A stretch of 64,000 nucleotides of DNA from Actinopolymorpha sp. NPDC004070 (GTDB lineage Bacteria > Actinomycetota > Actinomycetes > Propionibacteriales > Actinopolymorphaceae): NCBI RefSeq assembly GCF_040610475.1, contig NZ_JBEXMJ010000007.1, positions 186,001-250,000 on the forward strand. The letters run 5' to 3'. The translations under genes were made by a program, and so were the position numbers. The notes under the pieces are model-generated. The model was given only the letters and a program-made list of their open reading frames with translations, did no database searches and was not told the DNA's origin. This document shows positions 35,062-44,900 of this stretch, piece by piece (the stretch's first letter is position 1; each line of letters opens with the position of its first letter).

Positions 35062-36266
35062 GCACACCGACCCGGTCCCGCGCGGACGACCGCCGGCGCC
35101 GCCCCGGCCACGACGCCGGCGCGGGCTCTGGTTCCGATCCCGGTCCGGACGCGCCGCTGCTGTCGGTCCGCGACCTGCACGTGCACTTCCGCCGGGGCAA
35201 GGAGACCTTGCGCGCGGTGGACGGCGTGAGCTTCGACCTGCGCGCCGGCCGGGCGCTGGCGATCGTGGGAGAGAGCGGCAGCGGCAAGACGGTGACCGCG
35301 CGCAGCCTGTTGCGGTTGTTGCCGCGCACCGCGCGGATCGCGGACGGTCAGGTGTGGTTCAACCACGCCGCCGGAGGCCGGGACGGCGATCCGGCCGTGG
35401 CCGGAGGAGACCGACCGGGTGGCCGTGGCCGGCGCGAGCGGGGTGCCGCCGGCCCCCGCGACCTGCTCCGGCTCGGTGAGCGGGAGATGCGGAGGGTACG
35501 CGGGCGGGACATCGGCATGGTGTTCCAGAACGCCATGGAGGCGATGAACCCCACCCTCACCCTCGAACGCCAGTTGACCGAACACCTGCTCTGGCACGGG
35601 ATCTGTGGAAAGGCCGAGGCCCGTGACCGGGCGGTGCGGGCGCTCGGCGACGTCGGCATCCCCGACCCCGAACGCCGGATCCGTACGTACCCCTTCCAGC
35701 TGTCCGGCGGGATGCGCCAGCGGGCGATGATCGCGATGGCGATGCTCACCCAGCCGGCCCTGCTGATCGCCGACGAACCCACCACCGCCGTGGACGTGAC
35801 CGTGCAGCGGCAGATCCTCGACCTGCTGGTGGAGGTGAAGAACCGCGGCACCGGGATCGTGATGATCACCCACGACCTCGGCGTAGCGCGGTACTTCTGC
35901 GACGACGTGGTGGTGATGTACGCCGGCCGGGTGGTGGAGCGGGCGACCACGCCGGAGCTGCTGGACTCACCGCGCCACCCGTACTCCGTCGGCCTGCTCG
36001 GCTCGTGCGTGGAGATCGGCGACCGCGGCCGGGCGCTGGCACCGATCCAGGGCGCTCCGCCGGACCTGGCCCGCCGGCCGCAGGGGTGCGCGTTCCATCC
36101 CCGGTGCGGACTGGCCGAGGCGCCGCGCTGCCTGACCGACCAGCCGCTGCTTCCGCTCGGTGGCGGTGGTCCCGGCGTCAGTGGTTCCGGCGGCAGCGGT
36201 GCCGGTGGTTCCGGGGGTACGGGTGGCCGGGAGGCCGCGTGCTGGAAGGTGGTGCCGGATGCCTGA
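35058..36266 (+). CDS. ABC transporter ATP-binding protein (DppD type)
   Basis: 402 residues. Walker A GESGSGKTVT, ABC signature LSGGMRQRAMIAMAM, Walker B LLIADEPTTAVDVTVQ and H-loop ITHDLGVARYF are intact. The C-terminal oligopeptide-transporter motif with cysteines (QGCAFHPRCGLAEAPRCL) is present; in this family it can bind an Fe-S cluster. An insertion of about 35 Gly/Arg/Pro-rich residues lies between Walker A and the Q-loop (VWFNHAAGGRDGD onward). ATG 35058 overlaps the permease stop. Confidence 0.9.
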   Translation: MSTPTRSRADDRRRRPGHDAGAGSGSDPGPDAPLLSVRDLHVHFRRGKETLRAVDGVSFDLRAGRALAIVGESGSGKTVTARSLLRLLPRTARIADGQVWFNHAAGGRDGDPAVAGGDRPGGRGRRERGAAGPRDLLRLGEREMRRVRGRDIGMVFQNAMEAMNPTLTLERQLTEHLLWHGICGKAEARDRAVRALGDVGIPDPERRIRTYPFQLSGGMRQRAMIAMAMLTQPALLIADEPTTAVDVTVQRQILDLLVEVKNRGTGIVMITHDLGVARYFCDDVVVMYAGRVVERATTPELLDSPRHPYSVGLLGSCVEIGDRGRALAPIQGAPPDLARRPQGCAFHPRCGLAEAPRCLTDQPLLPLGGGGPGVSGSGGSGAGGSGGTGGREAACWKVVPDA

Positions 36267-37035
36267 GGACGTGCTCGTGCGTGCGGAGAACCTCGGCAAG
36301 ACGTTCTCCACCCCGGCCGGCGACGTGGTCGCGGTCGACGACGTGTCGTTCGACGTCGTGCGCGGCGAGACGCTCGGCCTGGTGGGGGAGAGCGGCAGCG
36401 GCAAGTCGACCGTGGCCAGGCTGCTGATGTGGCTGCAGGAGCCGACGTCGGGCCGGGTGCTGTTCGACGGCACCGACCTGGCTGCCGTCCCCGGCCGGGA
36501 TCTGCGTACCGTCCGGCGGCGGATGCAGATGGTGTTCCAGAACCCCTACGGTTCGCTGCTCCCGCACTACACCGCGGCCGGCAACGTCGCCGAGCCGCTG
36601 CGACTGCACCGCATCGGCGACAAGGAGAGCCGGCGGGCGCGGGCACTGGAGCTGCTGGACCTGGTGGGCGTCAACCCGCGCTTTGCGGACCTGTATCCCC
36701 GGCAGTTCTCCGGCGGCCAGCAGCAGCGCATCGCGATCGCCCGCGCCCTGGCACTCGAACCCGACCTGCTGGTGTGCGACGAACCCACGTCGGCGCTGGA
36801 CGTCTCCATCCAGGCGCAGATCCTCAACCTGCTCGACGATCTGCGCGAACGCCTCGGCCTGACCTGCCTGTTCATCTCGCACAACCTCGCCGTGGTGGAA
36901 CGCCTCGCCAACCGGGTCGCGGTGATGCGCCAGGGACACATCGTCGAACTGGCGCCGACGGAGGAACTTTTCCGTACGCCGCAAGACCCCTACACCCGCG
37001 CCCTGCTGGGCGCGGTCCTGCCCGTCCGCGGATAA
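36259..37035 (+). CDS. ABC transporter ATP-binding protein (DppF type)
   Basis: 258 residues. Walker A GESGSGKSTVARLL, signature FSGGQQQRIAIARAL, Walker B LLVCDEPTSALDVSIQ and switch H in FISHNLAVVERL. It forms the heterodimeric ATPase with the preceding protein. ATG 36259 overlaps the previous stop. It ends before the typical oligopeptide C-terminal extension, so it is shorter than many DppF proteins. Confidence 0.9.
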   Translation: MPEDVLVRAENLGKTFSTPAGDVVAVDDVSFDVVRGETLGLVGESGSGKSTVARLLMWLQEPTSGRVLFDGTDLAAVPGRDLRTVRRRMQMVFQNPYGSLLPHYTAAGNVAEPLRLHRIGDKESRRARALELLDLVGVNPRFADLYPRQFSGGQQQRIAIARALALEPDLLVCDEPTSALDVSIQAQILNLLDDLRERLGLTCLFISHNLAVVERLANRVAVMRQGHIVELAPTEELFRTPQDPYTRALLGAVLPVRG

Positions 37036-37102
37036 CCCGTTCTGTCCGGTCGTACGGAAGGTCCGCCGGGATCTTTCACGCCGGCCCCAAGGAGGAAGTC
37101 AC

Positions 37103-38647
37103 GTGAGTGGCACCAGTCCCGTCGCGGTAGTGCTCGATCCGGACCTTCGAGCCGCCGCGCATGCCCGGAACGAGAACGCGTGGTGGCTTTACTCCACGGA
37201 GGTCCTCGACCACCTACGGGTGCCGTACGACGTCATCCGCCCGGACGAGGCGGCCGCCCGGCTGGCCGCGGGCGGCTCCGTGGTGGTGCACCCGGCGGAG
37301 GGCCGGATCGTGAGCCCGGCCGGTGAGACAGCGTTCCCGGCCGACCTGTGGGAGCGCATCGTCACCATCCAGCAGGGCACCCCGGTGCACGAGGACGGCC
37401 CGCCTGCACCGGACGGGTCGTGCCCGGTCGACGACGGCATCCTCAAGTGTGACGACGGGCTTGCGCTGTCGTACGAGGAGGACCGGATGGTGCCGCCCGG
37501 AGAGCCCGCGCTGGAGGGCGCGTTCTCCCACACCTACCCGCCGCCGGCCGCCGCGCCGATGTTCCACCGGGCGAAGGCCGACCGGCTCCGGCTGGACTTC
37601 CTCCACCTGCTGTTCGACGCGGCCGAGGCGGCCGGGATCGCCGTACCGTGGCTGTACTACTGGCCGGCCGGTGTCCCCGCCGTGGCACACATGTCCCACG
37701 ACTCCGACGGCAACGACTCCGAGGCCGCGCTCAGCGCGCTCGACGTCTTCGACCAGGCCGGCGTCCACGTGACGTGGTGCCACTGCTTCCCCGGCGGCTA
37801 CCGGCCGGAGGTGGTGGCCGAGATCGCCGCCCGCGGCCACGAACAGGCGCTGCACTACAACGCGATGGGCGACGCCGACATCGCCTCCTGGGGCTGGCCG
37901 CAGCTCCGCGCGCAGTACGCCTGGGCGCAGGCCTTGACCGGGCGCGAGGACATCGTTTCGAACAAGAACCACTACACCCGCTGGGAGGGCTGGGACGAGT
38001 TCTTCTTGTGGTGTGAGCGGATCGGCATCCGGATCGACGAGTCGCGCGGTCCGAGCAAGCAGGGCAACGTCGGGTTCCCGTTCGGGTCGTGCCACCTGAG
38101 CTTCCCGATCGCCGGCGTGGGCGAGCACAACCGCCGGATCGACGTCCTCGAGCTCCCGCTGCACACCCAGGACCTCGCCTGGGCCGGGCACACCGCCATC
38201 CGGGACGTCATCTTGTCGGAGGCGCTGGAGGTACACGGCGTCGCACACTTCCTGTTCCACGCCGCGCACCTGCACACCAAGCCCGACGTCGCGCAGGCCT
38301 GCCGGGAGGTGGCCGAGGAAGCCCGGCGGCTCGGCATGCAGTGGTGGACCGCCGAACAGCTCAACGACTGGGAGCGTGCCCGGCGCGGCGTCCGCGTCGC
38401 CGTGGAGCCCGGTGCCGGCAGCGGTGAACTGCGGGTCGAGGTGACCGCGACCACCGCAGTGAAGGGTGCGGGTGTGCTGGTTGCCGTGCCAGGACGGGCC
38501 GGCCCCGGGACCGCTCCGCGGGTGCTGACCGGTGACGCGACCTGTGCCGTGGTGACCCGCCACGGGCGCCGCCTGCTCGAGCTCGCCGCCGACCTGCCGG
38601 CCGGTACGTCGGTGTTCACCGTCACCACCGCGGGACAGCCCGGCTGA
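37103..38647 (+). CDS. Polysaccharide-deacetylase-like protein with N-terminal domain
   Basis: 514 residues, no signal peptide. Residues 185-370 show a degenerate NodB/CE4 barrel: AHMSHDSDGNDSEAAL (HDSD at 199-202) at the metal/base position, LHYNAM (251-255) at the HxxxH position, and NKNHYTRWEGW and FGSCHLSFP later. Residues 1-130 form an unassigned alpha/beta domain and the last 110 a beta-rich region. It may deacetylate or hydrolyse an imported glycan fragment, but the divergent motifs leave the reaction open. GTG 37103 follows AAGGAGGAAG. It lies 67 bases after the ABC ATPase and is probably in the same operon. Confidence 0.65.
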   Translation: MSGTSPVAVVLDPDLRAAAHARNENAWWLYSTEVLDHLRVPYDVIRPDEAAARLAAGGSVVVHPAEGRIVSPAGETAFPADLWERIVTIQQGTPVHEDGPPAPDGSCPVDDGILKCDDGLALSYEEDRMVPPGEPALEGAFSHTYPPPAAAPMFHRAKADRLRLDFLHLLFDAAEAAGIAVPWLYYWPAGVPAVAHMSHDSDGNDSEAALSALDVFDQAGVHVTWCHCFPGGYRPEVVAEIAARGHEQALHYNAMGDADIASWGWPQLRAQYAWAQALTGREDIVSNKNHYTRWEGWDEFFLWCERIGIRIDESRGPSKQGNVGFPFGSCHLSFPIAGVGEHNRRIDVLELPLHTQDLAWAGHTAIRDVILSEALEVHGVAHFLFHAAHLHTKPDVAQACREVAEEARRLGMQWWTAEQLNDWERARRGVRVAVEPGAGSGELRVEVTATTAVKGAGVLVAVPGRAGPGTAPRVLTGDATCAVVTRHGRRLLELAADLPAGTSVFTVTTAGQPG

Positions 38648-38698
38648 CGCGGCGGGCCGCGCGGCCGGTTCGACTCAGCCTCGAACGAGGGAGGATCC

Positions 38699-40324
38699 AT
38701 GAGCAGTGGGCAACTCGGCCGCCGGGCGTTCCTGCGCCGGTGCGGCTCCTCGGCGATCGTGCTCGGCGCGGCCGGGGCCGGTGTGACGGGCGGGGGCCTG
38801 CCCGTTCTCGCACCGACCCGCCACGCGCTGGCCGCGGCGTCATCGGCGTCATCGGCGTACGACTACACCGCGCGGGAGACGTACGACGTCTTCGACCGCA
38901 CCTTCCACGAGAGCGGGAGTTCCGGGCAGCCGGACGAGCCGAACGAGGCCGGCGGCCTGGCCTGGGGTCAGTCGTACGTGCTGGCGAGCTTCCTGCGTAT
39001 GTACGACGCCTACCGCGACAGCTACTACCTCGACAGGTTCGTCCACAACGCCGACCTGGTACTCGCCAACCGGGACAGCGAGCGCGGCGTCACCGACTAC
39101 GCCGGGCGCTCCCGGCCGGCGTGGCGGGCGATGAACCCCTACACCGTGGGGATCGCGCGGCTGGCCGACTCGGCCGGCACACCAGTGCTGGAGGTGCGGA
39201 GCGCACTCGCCTACGCCGACCGGGCGACCGCGACTGTGCAGGCGGAAGGGGGCGGGCGGTTCACCCTCGCGGTGACCAACGCGCAGTACGCCCGGACCGA
39301 CACCTTCGCCGACGTGACCATGGACCCGGGCAGTCCCGACTACGTGGTCACCCGGGTGTACGACGCGTACCCCACCGGCACGATGGTGACCGTGCGCGAC
39401 CTGCGTCCTTCACCCACGGCGGGTGATCCCCCGGCGCCGGGTGACACCGCCCTCGTGTCCGCGCCGGTCGTGTTCGCCGTGCACACGGGGATGATCAGCT
39501 ACCCGCTCGCCTGGTTCGCCGCCACGGTGCTCACCGACGCGCGGCTGCGCCGCGACCCGCGCTATTGCCGCAAGGCCGAGGAGTACGCCGCGGCCGCACG
39601 GGACGCGGCCGCCGTGCACGACGAGGAGTGGCGGGACGGATCCGACGGCACCGGATGGTTCCAGTGGCCCAGGGGCATGCCGCTCCCGTACGACGGTAAC
39701 GTCCAGCCCATCAACCAGAGTGTCGCTCTCGGCCGCACCTATCTCGCGCTCGCGGAGATCGGCCGGGACCGCACCTACCGCGACCGGGCGAGCCGGCTGG
39801 CCCGGATGTTCGCCACGCAACTCGAGGTTGACAGCGGCGGTGCGGCCACCTGGCACTACTGGCCCACCACCAGCCGGATGTACGACGGCTACGCCAAGAC
39901 CGGCGACCCGGCCACGGACGTGTCGATCTACACCCCGGCGTACGGGTCGGGCGGGCGCGGCGCCCAGCAGTACGAGGACGTGAGCCACGGCGCGATCGAG
40001 GTGGACTTCGCGGTCCGGGCGTTCCGGTCCGGAGTGGTCTTCCGCGGTGCGGACATGGCGGCGCTGGCCGCGACGTACACCCGCAACCTCGCCACCACCA
40101 CACCCGAGGGCATCGCCACCACCAACACCCGCGTCGACGGTGGCGGTGGGTTGGCGGCATCCGGGCAGTACCTCCAGGCGCCCCGGTGGATGGCGGTCGC
40201 GTGGTGGGACGAGCGGGTGTTCACCCACGCTCGGGCGATCTACGACGACCACCAGGTCCAGCCGGGCTTCGGCTCGAGCCTGCTGAACGTCGCCAACCTC
40301 AACTGGTACGCCCGCCGCGGTTGA
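38699..40324 (+). CDS. Tat-exported hypothetical protein, possible alpha/alpha-barrel sugar enzyme
   Basis: 541 residues beginning with a twin-arginine signal (LGRRAFLRRCGSSAIVLGAA; probable cleavage after HALA near 45). The mature protein contains helices with aromatic-rich turns (WGQSYVLASFLRMYDAYRDS; NQSVALGRTYLALAEIGRDR) reminiscent of an (alpha/alpha)-barrel, such as glucuronyl C5-epimerase or lyase-related proteins, with beta-rich sequence in between. No catalytic motif is certain. It is co-oriented with the deacetylase-like gene; the opposite-strand lyase at 41949 suggests a role outside the cell on uronic-acid polysaccharides. Confidence 0.6.
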   Translation: MSSGQLGRRAFLRRCGSSAIVLGAAGAGVTGGGLPVLAPTRHALAAASSASSAYDYTARETYDVFDRTFHESGSSGQPDEPNEAGGLAWGQSYVLASFLRMYDAYRDSYYLDRFVHNADLVLANRDSERGVTDYAGRSRPAWRAMNPYTVGIARLADSAGTPVLEVRSALAYADRATATVQAEGGGRFTLAVTNAQYARTDTFADVTMDPGSPDYVVTRVYDAYPTGTMVTVRDLRPSPTAGDPPAPGDTALVSAPVVFAVHTGMISYPLAWFAATVLTDARLRRDPRYCRKAEEYAAAARDAAAVHDEEWRDGSDGTGWFQWPRGMPLPYDGNVQPINQSVALGRTYLALAEIGRDRTYRDRASRLARMFATQLEVDSGGAATWHYWPTTSRMYDGYAKTGDPATDVSIYTPAYGSGGRGAQQYEDVSHGAIEVDFAVRAFRSGVVFRGADMAALAATYTRNLATTTPEGIATTNTRVDGGGGLAASGQYLQAPRWMAVAWWDERVFTHARAIYDDHQVQPGFGSSLLNVANLNWYARRG

Positions 40325-40499
40325 ATGGCAGCGAGGACCGCCGACCGCAGTCGGCTCTTGAACGGTTGAAGACAGTAGGACCGCCGACCGCAGTTGGACT
40401 GCGACGCTGCAGAAGACAGTAGGACCGCCGACCGCAGTTGACTTACGGGGCCGCAGAAGACAGTAGGACCGCCGACCCACCCCGCGGAGGTCGGCGGCC
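40324..40499 (+). repeat. Four tandem 44-bp units
   Basis: Units start at 40324, 40368, 40412 and 40456. Each has a conserved left part of 29 bases (core GACCGCCGACCGCAGT in units 1-3) and a variable right part of 15 bases. Unit 1 diverges at its start, unit 4 at its right end. Spacers are too short and repeats too few for a CRISPR array, and no cas genes are near. Together with the terminators it fills the 318-base gene-free stretch. Confidence 0.75.
40469..40497. terminator. Hairpin in the last 44-bp unit
   Basis: CCGCCGACC (40469-40477) pairs perfectly with GGTCGGCGG (40489-40497) across an 11-nt loop; the left arm is made from the repeat core. Confidence 0.55.
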
Positions 40500-40539
40500 C
40501 TGCTGCGTCCCCGAGCCTAGACGCTGTCCCTGGGGAGCT

Positions 40540-40579
40540 GTGGAGACTTACGGGGCCTACAGCACCCGTAAGTCTCCAC
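40540..40579. terminator. Strong bidirectional hairpin between convergent genes
   Basis: A 15-bp perfect stem (GTGGAGACTTACGGG at 40540-40554, CCCGTAAGTCTCCAC at 40565-40579) with a 10-nt loop lies between the convergent genes ending at 40324 and 40643. Confidence 0.7.
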
Positions 40580-40642
40580 GTCCCCACGTGTCCGAGGGGT
40601 GGACGGCACTCCCGCCACCGGCGCGGGACACCCTTCGAGCAG

Positions 40643-41851
40643 TCAGAGCGTGTGCGCCTGGCTCAGCACCTTGCGAACCGCCGCGGCGATGTCGAGTACG
40701 TCGCCCTCGGTTCCGAGCAGTGCGTGCTGCGGCAGCCACACGGTGTCGGCGGCGACCTGATCGGCGCCCGGGACCCGCGGCTCGGCGTACGGCTGGTCCA
40801 GTCGCTTGGTGAGCGCCGCGATCTCCTCCCGCAGGGCGTTGTTGCGGTGCAGTCCGACGTAACCGCCGGAGCAGGGGATGCCCTCGGCGGCCAGCGCCTG
40901 CACGAACGCGTCCCGCCTCCCGGCCGCACCCAGCTCGGGCAGGCGCATCAGGAACAGATGCCGGCCGTGGGCGGTGACGTTCGGGTCGTCGGCCGGCACC
41001 CACACGCCCTCCACCTCGCCCAGCAACGACCCGAGCAACCGGGAGTTGACGTCCCGGGTCGCCTGGGTCGCCGGGTGGTCGCGCAGCTGTCCTGCAAGGA
41101 TCGCCGCCTGGAACTCCGTCAGCCGCAGGTTGTAGCCCAGGTGCTCGTGCTGGTACCACCCGCCGCCGCGTACCCGGCCGACGTTGGCGAGCGCGTACAG
41201 GTGCTCGGCCAGCCGGTCGTCGTTGGTGACCACCGCGCCACCCTCGCCGGCGCTGATGTTCTTCGACGTCTGGAAGCTGAACGTCCCGAGGTCCCCGAGC
41301 GCGCCGACGCGACGGCCCCGCCACTCCGCGCCGTGGGCCTGGGCGGCGTCCTCGACGATCGCCACCCCGTGCTCGCGCCCGAGTGCCGCGAACGCGTCCA
41401 GGTCACACGGCCGGCCGGCGATGTGCACCGGCATCACCGCCCGGGTGCGCGGGGTGATCGCGGCCGCCGCCGCTGCCGGGTCGAGCAGGTGGGTGGCCGG
41501 GTCGACGTCGGCGAACACCGGAACCGCACCGACGAGGACCACCGCCGCCGCGCTGGCGATGAAGGTGTACGGCGGAACGACCACTTCGTCGCCGATCCCC
41601 ACCCCGGCCGCACGCAGCGCGGCGACCAGGGCGAGGGTTCCGTTGCTCACGCAGACGCAGTGCGCCGCCTGCTGGTACGCCGCGAAGTCGCGTTCGAACG
41701 CGGCCACCCGGTCGCCGTGCGTGCTGCCCCACCTGCCCGAGTCCAGGACGTCGAGCAGTTCGGCGCCCACCTGCCGGTCGGCTCGCGGCCAGGCGGGGAA
41801 GGGCTGGGTGCGGACGGGAGTGCCGCCCCGGAGGGCGAGCGTGCTGGCCAT
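40643..41851 (-). CDS. DegT/DnrJ/EryC1/StrS family aminotransferase
   Basis: 402 residues. A PLP-dependent sugar aminotransferase/dehydratase fold starting ALRGGTPVRTQPFPAWP. The PLP lysine is in FQTSKNISAGEGGAVV; the cofactor aspartate is in IVEDAAQAHGAE. The SGRWGST element and FADVDPATHLLD are typical. ATG 41851 follows GAGGTGA. It makes or consumes an amino sugar, probably on a keto intermediate from the same island. The gene at 45459 is a second family member with similar N-terminal features (IDGGTPVRTAAFPS), suggesting duplication. Confidence 0.85.
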   Translation of the reverse strand: MASTLALRGGTPVRTQPFPAWPRADRQVGAELLDVLDSGRWGSTHGDRVAAFERDFAAYQQAAHCVCVSNGTLALVAALRAAGVGIGDEVVVPPYTFIASAAAVVLVGAVPVFADVDPATHLLDPAAAAAAITPRTRAVMPVHIAGRPCDLDAFAALGREHGVAIVEDAAQAHGAEWRGRRVGALGDLGTFSFQTSKNISAGEGGAVVTNDDRLAEHLYALANVGRVRGGGWYQHEHLGYNLRLTEFQAAILAGQLRDHPATQATRDVNSRLLGSLLGEVEGVWVPADDPNVTAHGRHLFLMRLPELGAAGRRDAFVQALAAEGIPCSGGYVGLHRNNALREEIAALTKRLDQPYAEPRVPGADQVAADTVWLPQHALLGTEGDVLDIAAAVRKVLSQAHTL

Positions 41852-41948
41852 GAGTGCGGTCACCTCGTGTGGTTCGTCGGGTCGTACGGCTGGTGGTCGT
41901 GAGGCTGGGACGGATGTGGCTCGGCGGGTGGTACGCCGCGGCGGAAGG

Positions 41949-44900
41949 TCATGCCGTCCACTCCCGGGTGAGCGGGATGCGGGCGGCCGCGCCCTCGGCC
42001 ACGTCGTAGACGTACCCCTTGTCGAAGTCCTCCGGGTCGGCGTACCCACGGATCGTGGTGACGTCACCGATGTCCAGGACGAGGGTGCGGGTGTCCGGGC
42101 GGGTGGCGCCCAGGATCCGGTAGACCGCGTTGCGTACGCCGTCGTTGTCGACGTACACGTAGCTGCCCGCGACCGACTCCGGTGCGGGGGCGGCGCCGGC
42201 GAGCCGGAGGGTGAGGGAGTTGACGGTGCTGAGGTCGCGGGTGAACCCGGTGACCGTGCCGGTGAGCGCGGCCGGTCCGCGCACCTGGTTGACCGCGGCC
42301 ACCATCGAGGCGTCGTGGCCGAACGCGTACATCGGGCGTCCGCCCGACAGCGAGTAGACCCCGAACGAGCCGCGGAAGACGAAGCGCCCGTCCACCCGGA
42401 GCACCACGTCGGTGCGCAAGGAGCTCACCACGTAGTCGATCCGGCCATTTGTCAAGGTCACCTTGACGGCGGTTGCCTCGTGCGGCGCGATGGTGCCGTC
42501 GGTGGCCTCCACGCGTACCGACTCCACCGACTTCACCAGGCGGTCGCCGACGTACGGCTCGACCACCGACACGAACTGGCTGGCGAGGTCGGTGCCGGTC
42601 CGCCTGGCGAGGAGGTAGCGCAGCTTCGCAGGGTTGCCGGGCTTGTTGCGCGGCGGGACGCCGTCGCACAGCGCCACCTCGTCGACGTCGCCCAGCATGG
42701 TGAGCCGCACGTGCAGGTCCGGGTCGGGATCCAGCACGTTCCAGGTGTCCTTCACCGCCCAGTCCACGCTGTACGCGGGATCGGGGTCGGCGTCGCGGGA
42801 CACGTGGGACAGCCAGTCGAAACCGCTCGCGGTCGCGCGCGGCTTGGCGTTGTCGGCCGGCGGCTCGACGTTCGGACCGGCGTAGCTTCCGGTCGGCTGG
42901 TCGGTGAGTGTGAGACCGGTGGTGGTGACCGGGCCCTCGGCGGCGTGGAAGGAGAAGTGGTGCTGGCTGCCGCCCATCACCCGGAAGACGTCCACGGCGT
43001 AGGAGTTGTCGCCGTCGATGTCGACCAGCGCGGTCACCCGGCGGTAGAGGCTGGTCTTGGGGTAGGCCTTCGGTGCGGCGATGTCGAACACCCGCACCCG
43101 CTCGCCCGCGGCGAACCCGTACGGCAGGCCGACCCACTCCACCGCCTGCCGGGTCGCGTCGACCACCACGGTGTTGTGCGCGACCGTGTTGGACGTCCAC
43201 TCCACCCGGCGGGCGTTGCTGTCGGCGAACTCCGGGTAGCCGAGGTCGGGCAGCAGGTCGACACCGAAGCCGAACAGCCCGAGGTTGAGCGCGTCGGCGT
43301 GCCCGTGCCCGGTGGTACGGCCGTACGACGTCCACAGCTCCCGGCGGGTGGCGCCCTGCCCGACCCGCAACGCCGCGAACCCGAAGCCGGTGTGGTTCTC
43401 CGAGCCGAGGTTCAGCGGGCCGTGCTCCTTGATCAGCGCGGCGACCCTGTCCCGGGTCCCCTCCACGTCGGCGGACCAGATGCTGCCGTACAGCCCGTCG
43501 ACCTTGTTGCCGTTGAGGAGGTACGCCGACTGCGCGAGCTCCAGCCAGCCGGTCCGCTCGAACTGCCCGGTGTAGACCGTCGCGCTGCCGTACAGCTCCG
43601 GCCCGCCGGTCGTGCCGGTGTCACCGATGCTCGGCGTGTAGCGGTTGAGCATCGTCACCATCGGCGCGGCCCTGACCATGCGGAGGTACTTCGGGTGCTT
43701 CCACAGGTCGGCAGCGGCGTACTTCGGGTAGCCCTCGAGCGCGTCCACCACACCGGCGATCGCCACCGGCCAGATGAAGTCGTAGTGCGGCGCGCCCTCG
43801 TCACCCATGCCGTCGCGGTCCACGTCGTCGACGAGCGTGGCGCTCAGGTTTCCACCGGTGATGTGCAGCTTGGGGTCGCTGACCCGGCCGCCGGTCTTGA
43901 AGACGAAGTCGATCTGCTCCTTGGTCTCGGTGTCGGAGTCGAGGATCACCGCCGCGGTGGCCAGGGTGGCCTGGTGGGTGCCGAAGTTGCCGGCGATCTG
44001 GCTGGCCTTCACCGCCGGGTAGACCTGGCGGACGAGGCCGTCCTCGAGGTTCTGCTTGACCGCGGCCACGGAGTCCTTTGCCGGAAGGGAGTACTTCTGC
44101 GCCTTGGCGGACAGGAACCCCAGCACGTCGGCGTCGTCGGCGGTCGCGATCGCCGGGAAGAACGCGTCGTAGGCGGTCACGAAGTCCTTGGCGAGGGGCA
44201 CCTCCCAGATGCAGCCGAGGATCTTTCCCTGCCCGGACAGGCCGTCGGACTGCAGGTAGCCGTCCGCGCGCTTGTAGGCCGCCGCGTCCATCGCGGGATA
44301 GACGTCGGCGATCCGGTCCAGCAGGATCAGGCCGGCGTGGGCGTACCTCGTCTCACCGGTGTAGATGTAGGCGTCCCGCAGGGTCCGTAGCGCGTTCTGG
44401 ATGACACCTCTGGCGGTCTCCACCGCGGCGTACCACAGGTGCCAGTGGTGGTAGTAGGCGACGAACGTCCACTTGTCGCCGTTGCCGTCGACCCAGCCGA
44501 ACCCGTCGTCGACACCCCACGTCGGGCCCTTCTCGGGGTAGAGCTCGTTGACCAGCAGGGAGCGGTCCGCGCGGGCGGGATCGAACTCGCCGTGCTCGTC
44601 CAGGCCGCTGGCGTAGTAGGCGCCGAAGTCGTTGGTGGGAAAGACGTAGTCGCAGGAGGGGTCCACGATCTTCCACGGGCGGTTCATCGGGTCGGCGGTG
44701 AAGGGGTAGTTGCCGAACCGGAAGATGTCCTTGCCGGTGACGGGGGAGCCGAGCGCCTGGTTGACGGCGTAGCTGCGGGGAAGCCGCTGGGTGGTGACCA
44801 GGCTCCACAGCCACTCGTCACCCTTGTCGAGGTATGGCTTCGCGGCCGCCACGGTGCTGTCGCGCAGCCGCGCGCCCCAGTCGTAGGCGGCGATGTTGCG

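Noticed and set aside
40324..40499. CRISPR array
   Set aside because: Only four units, the variable parts are 15 bases, the first and last units diverge in the repeat, and no cas genes are near.
41184..44390. 1068-codon open frame on the plus strand
   Set aside because: Antisense to the DegT aminotransferase and heparinase-like genes, which carry export signals and catalytic motifs; the frame's protein has none.
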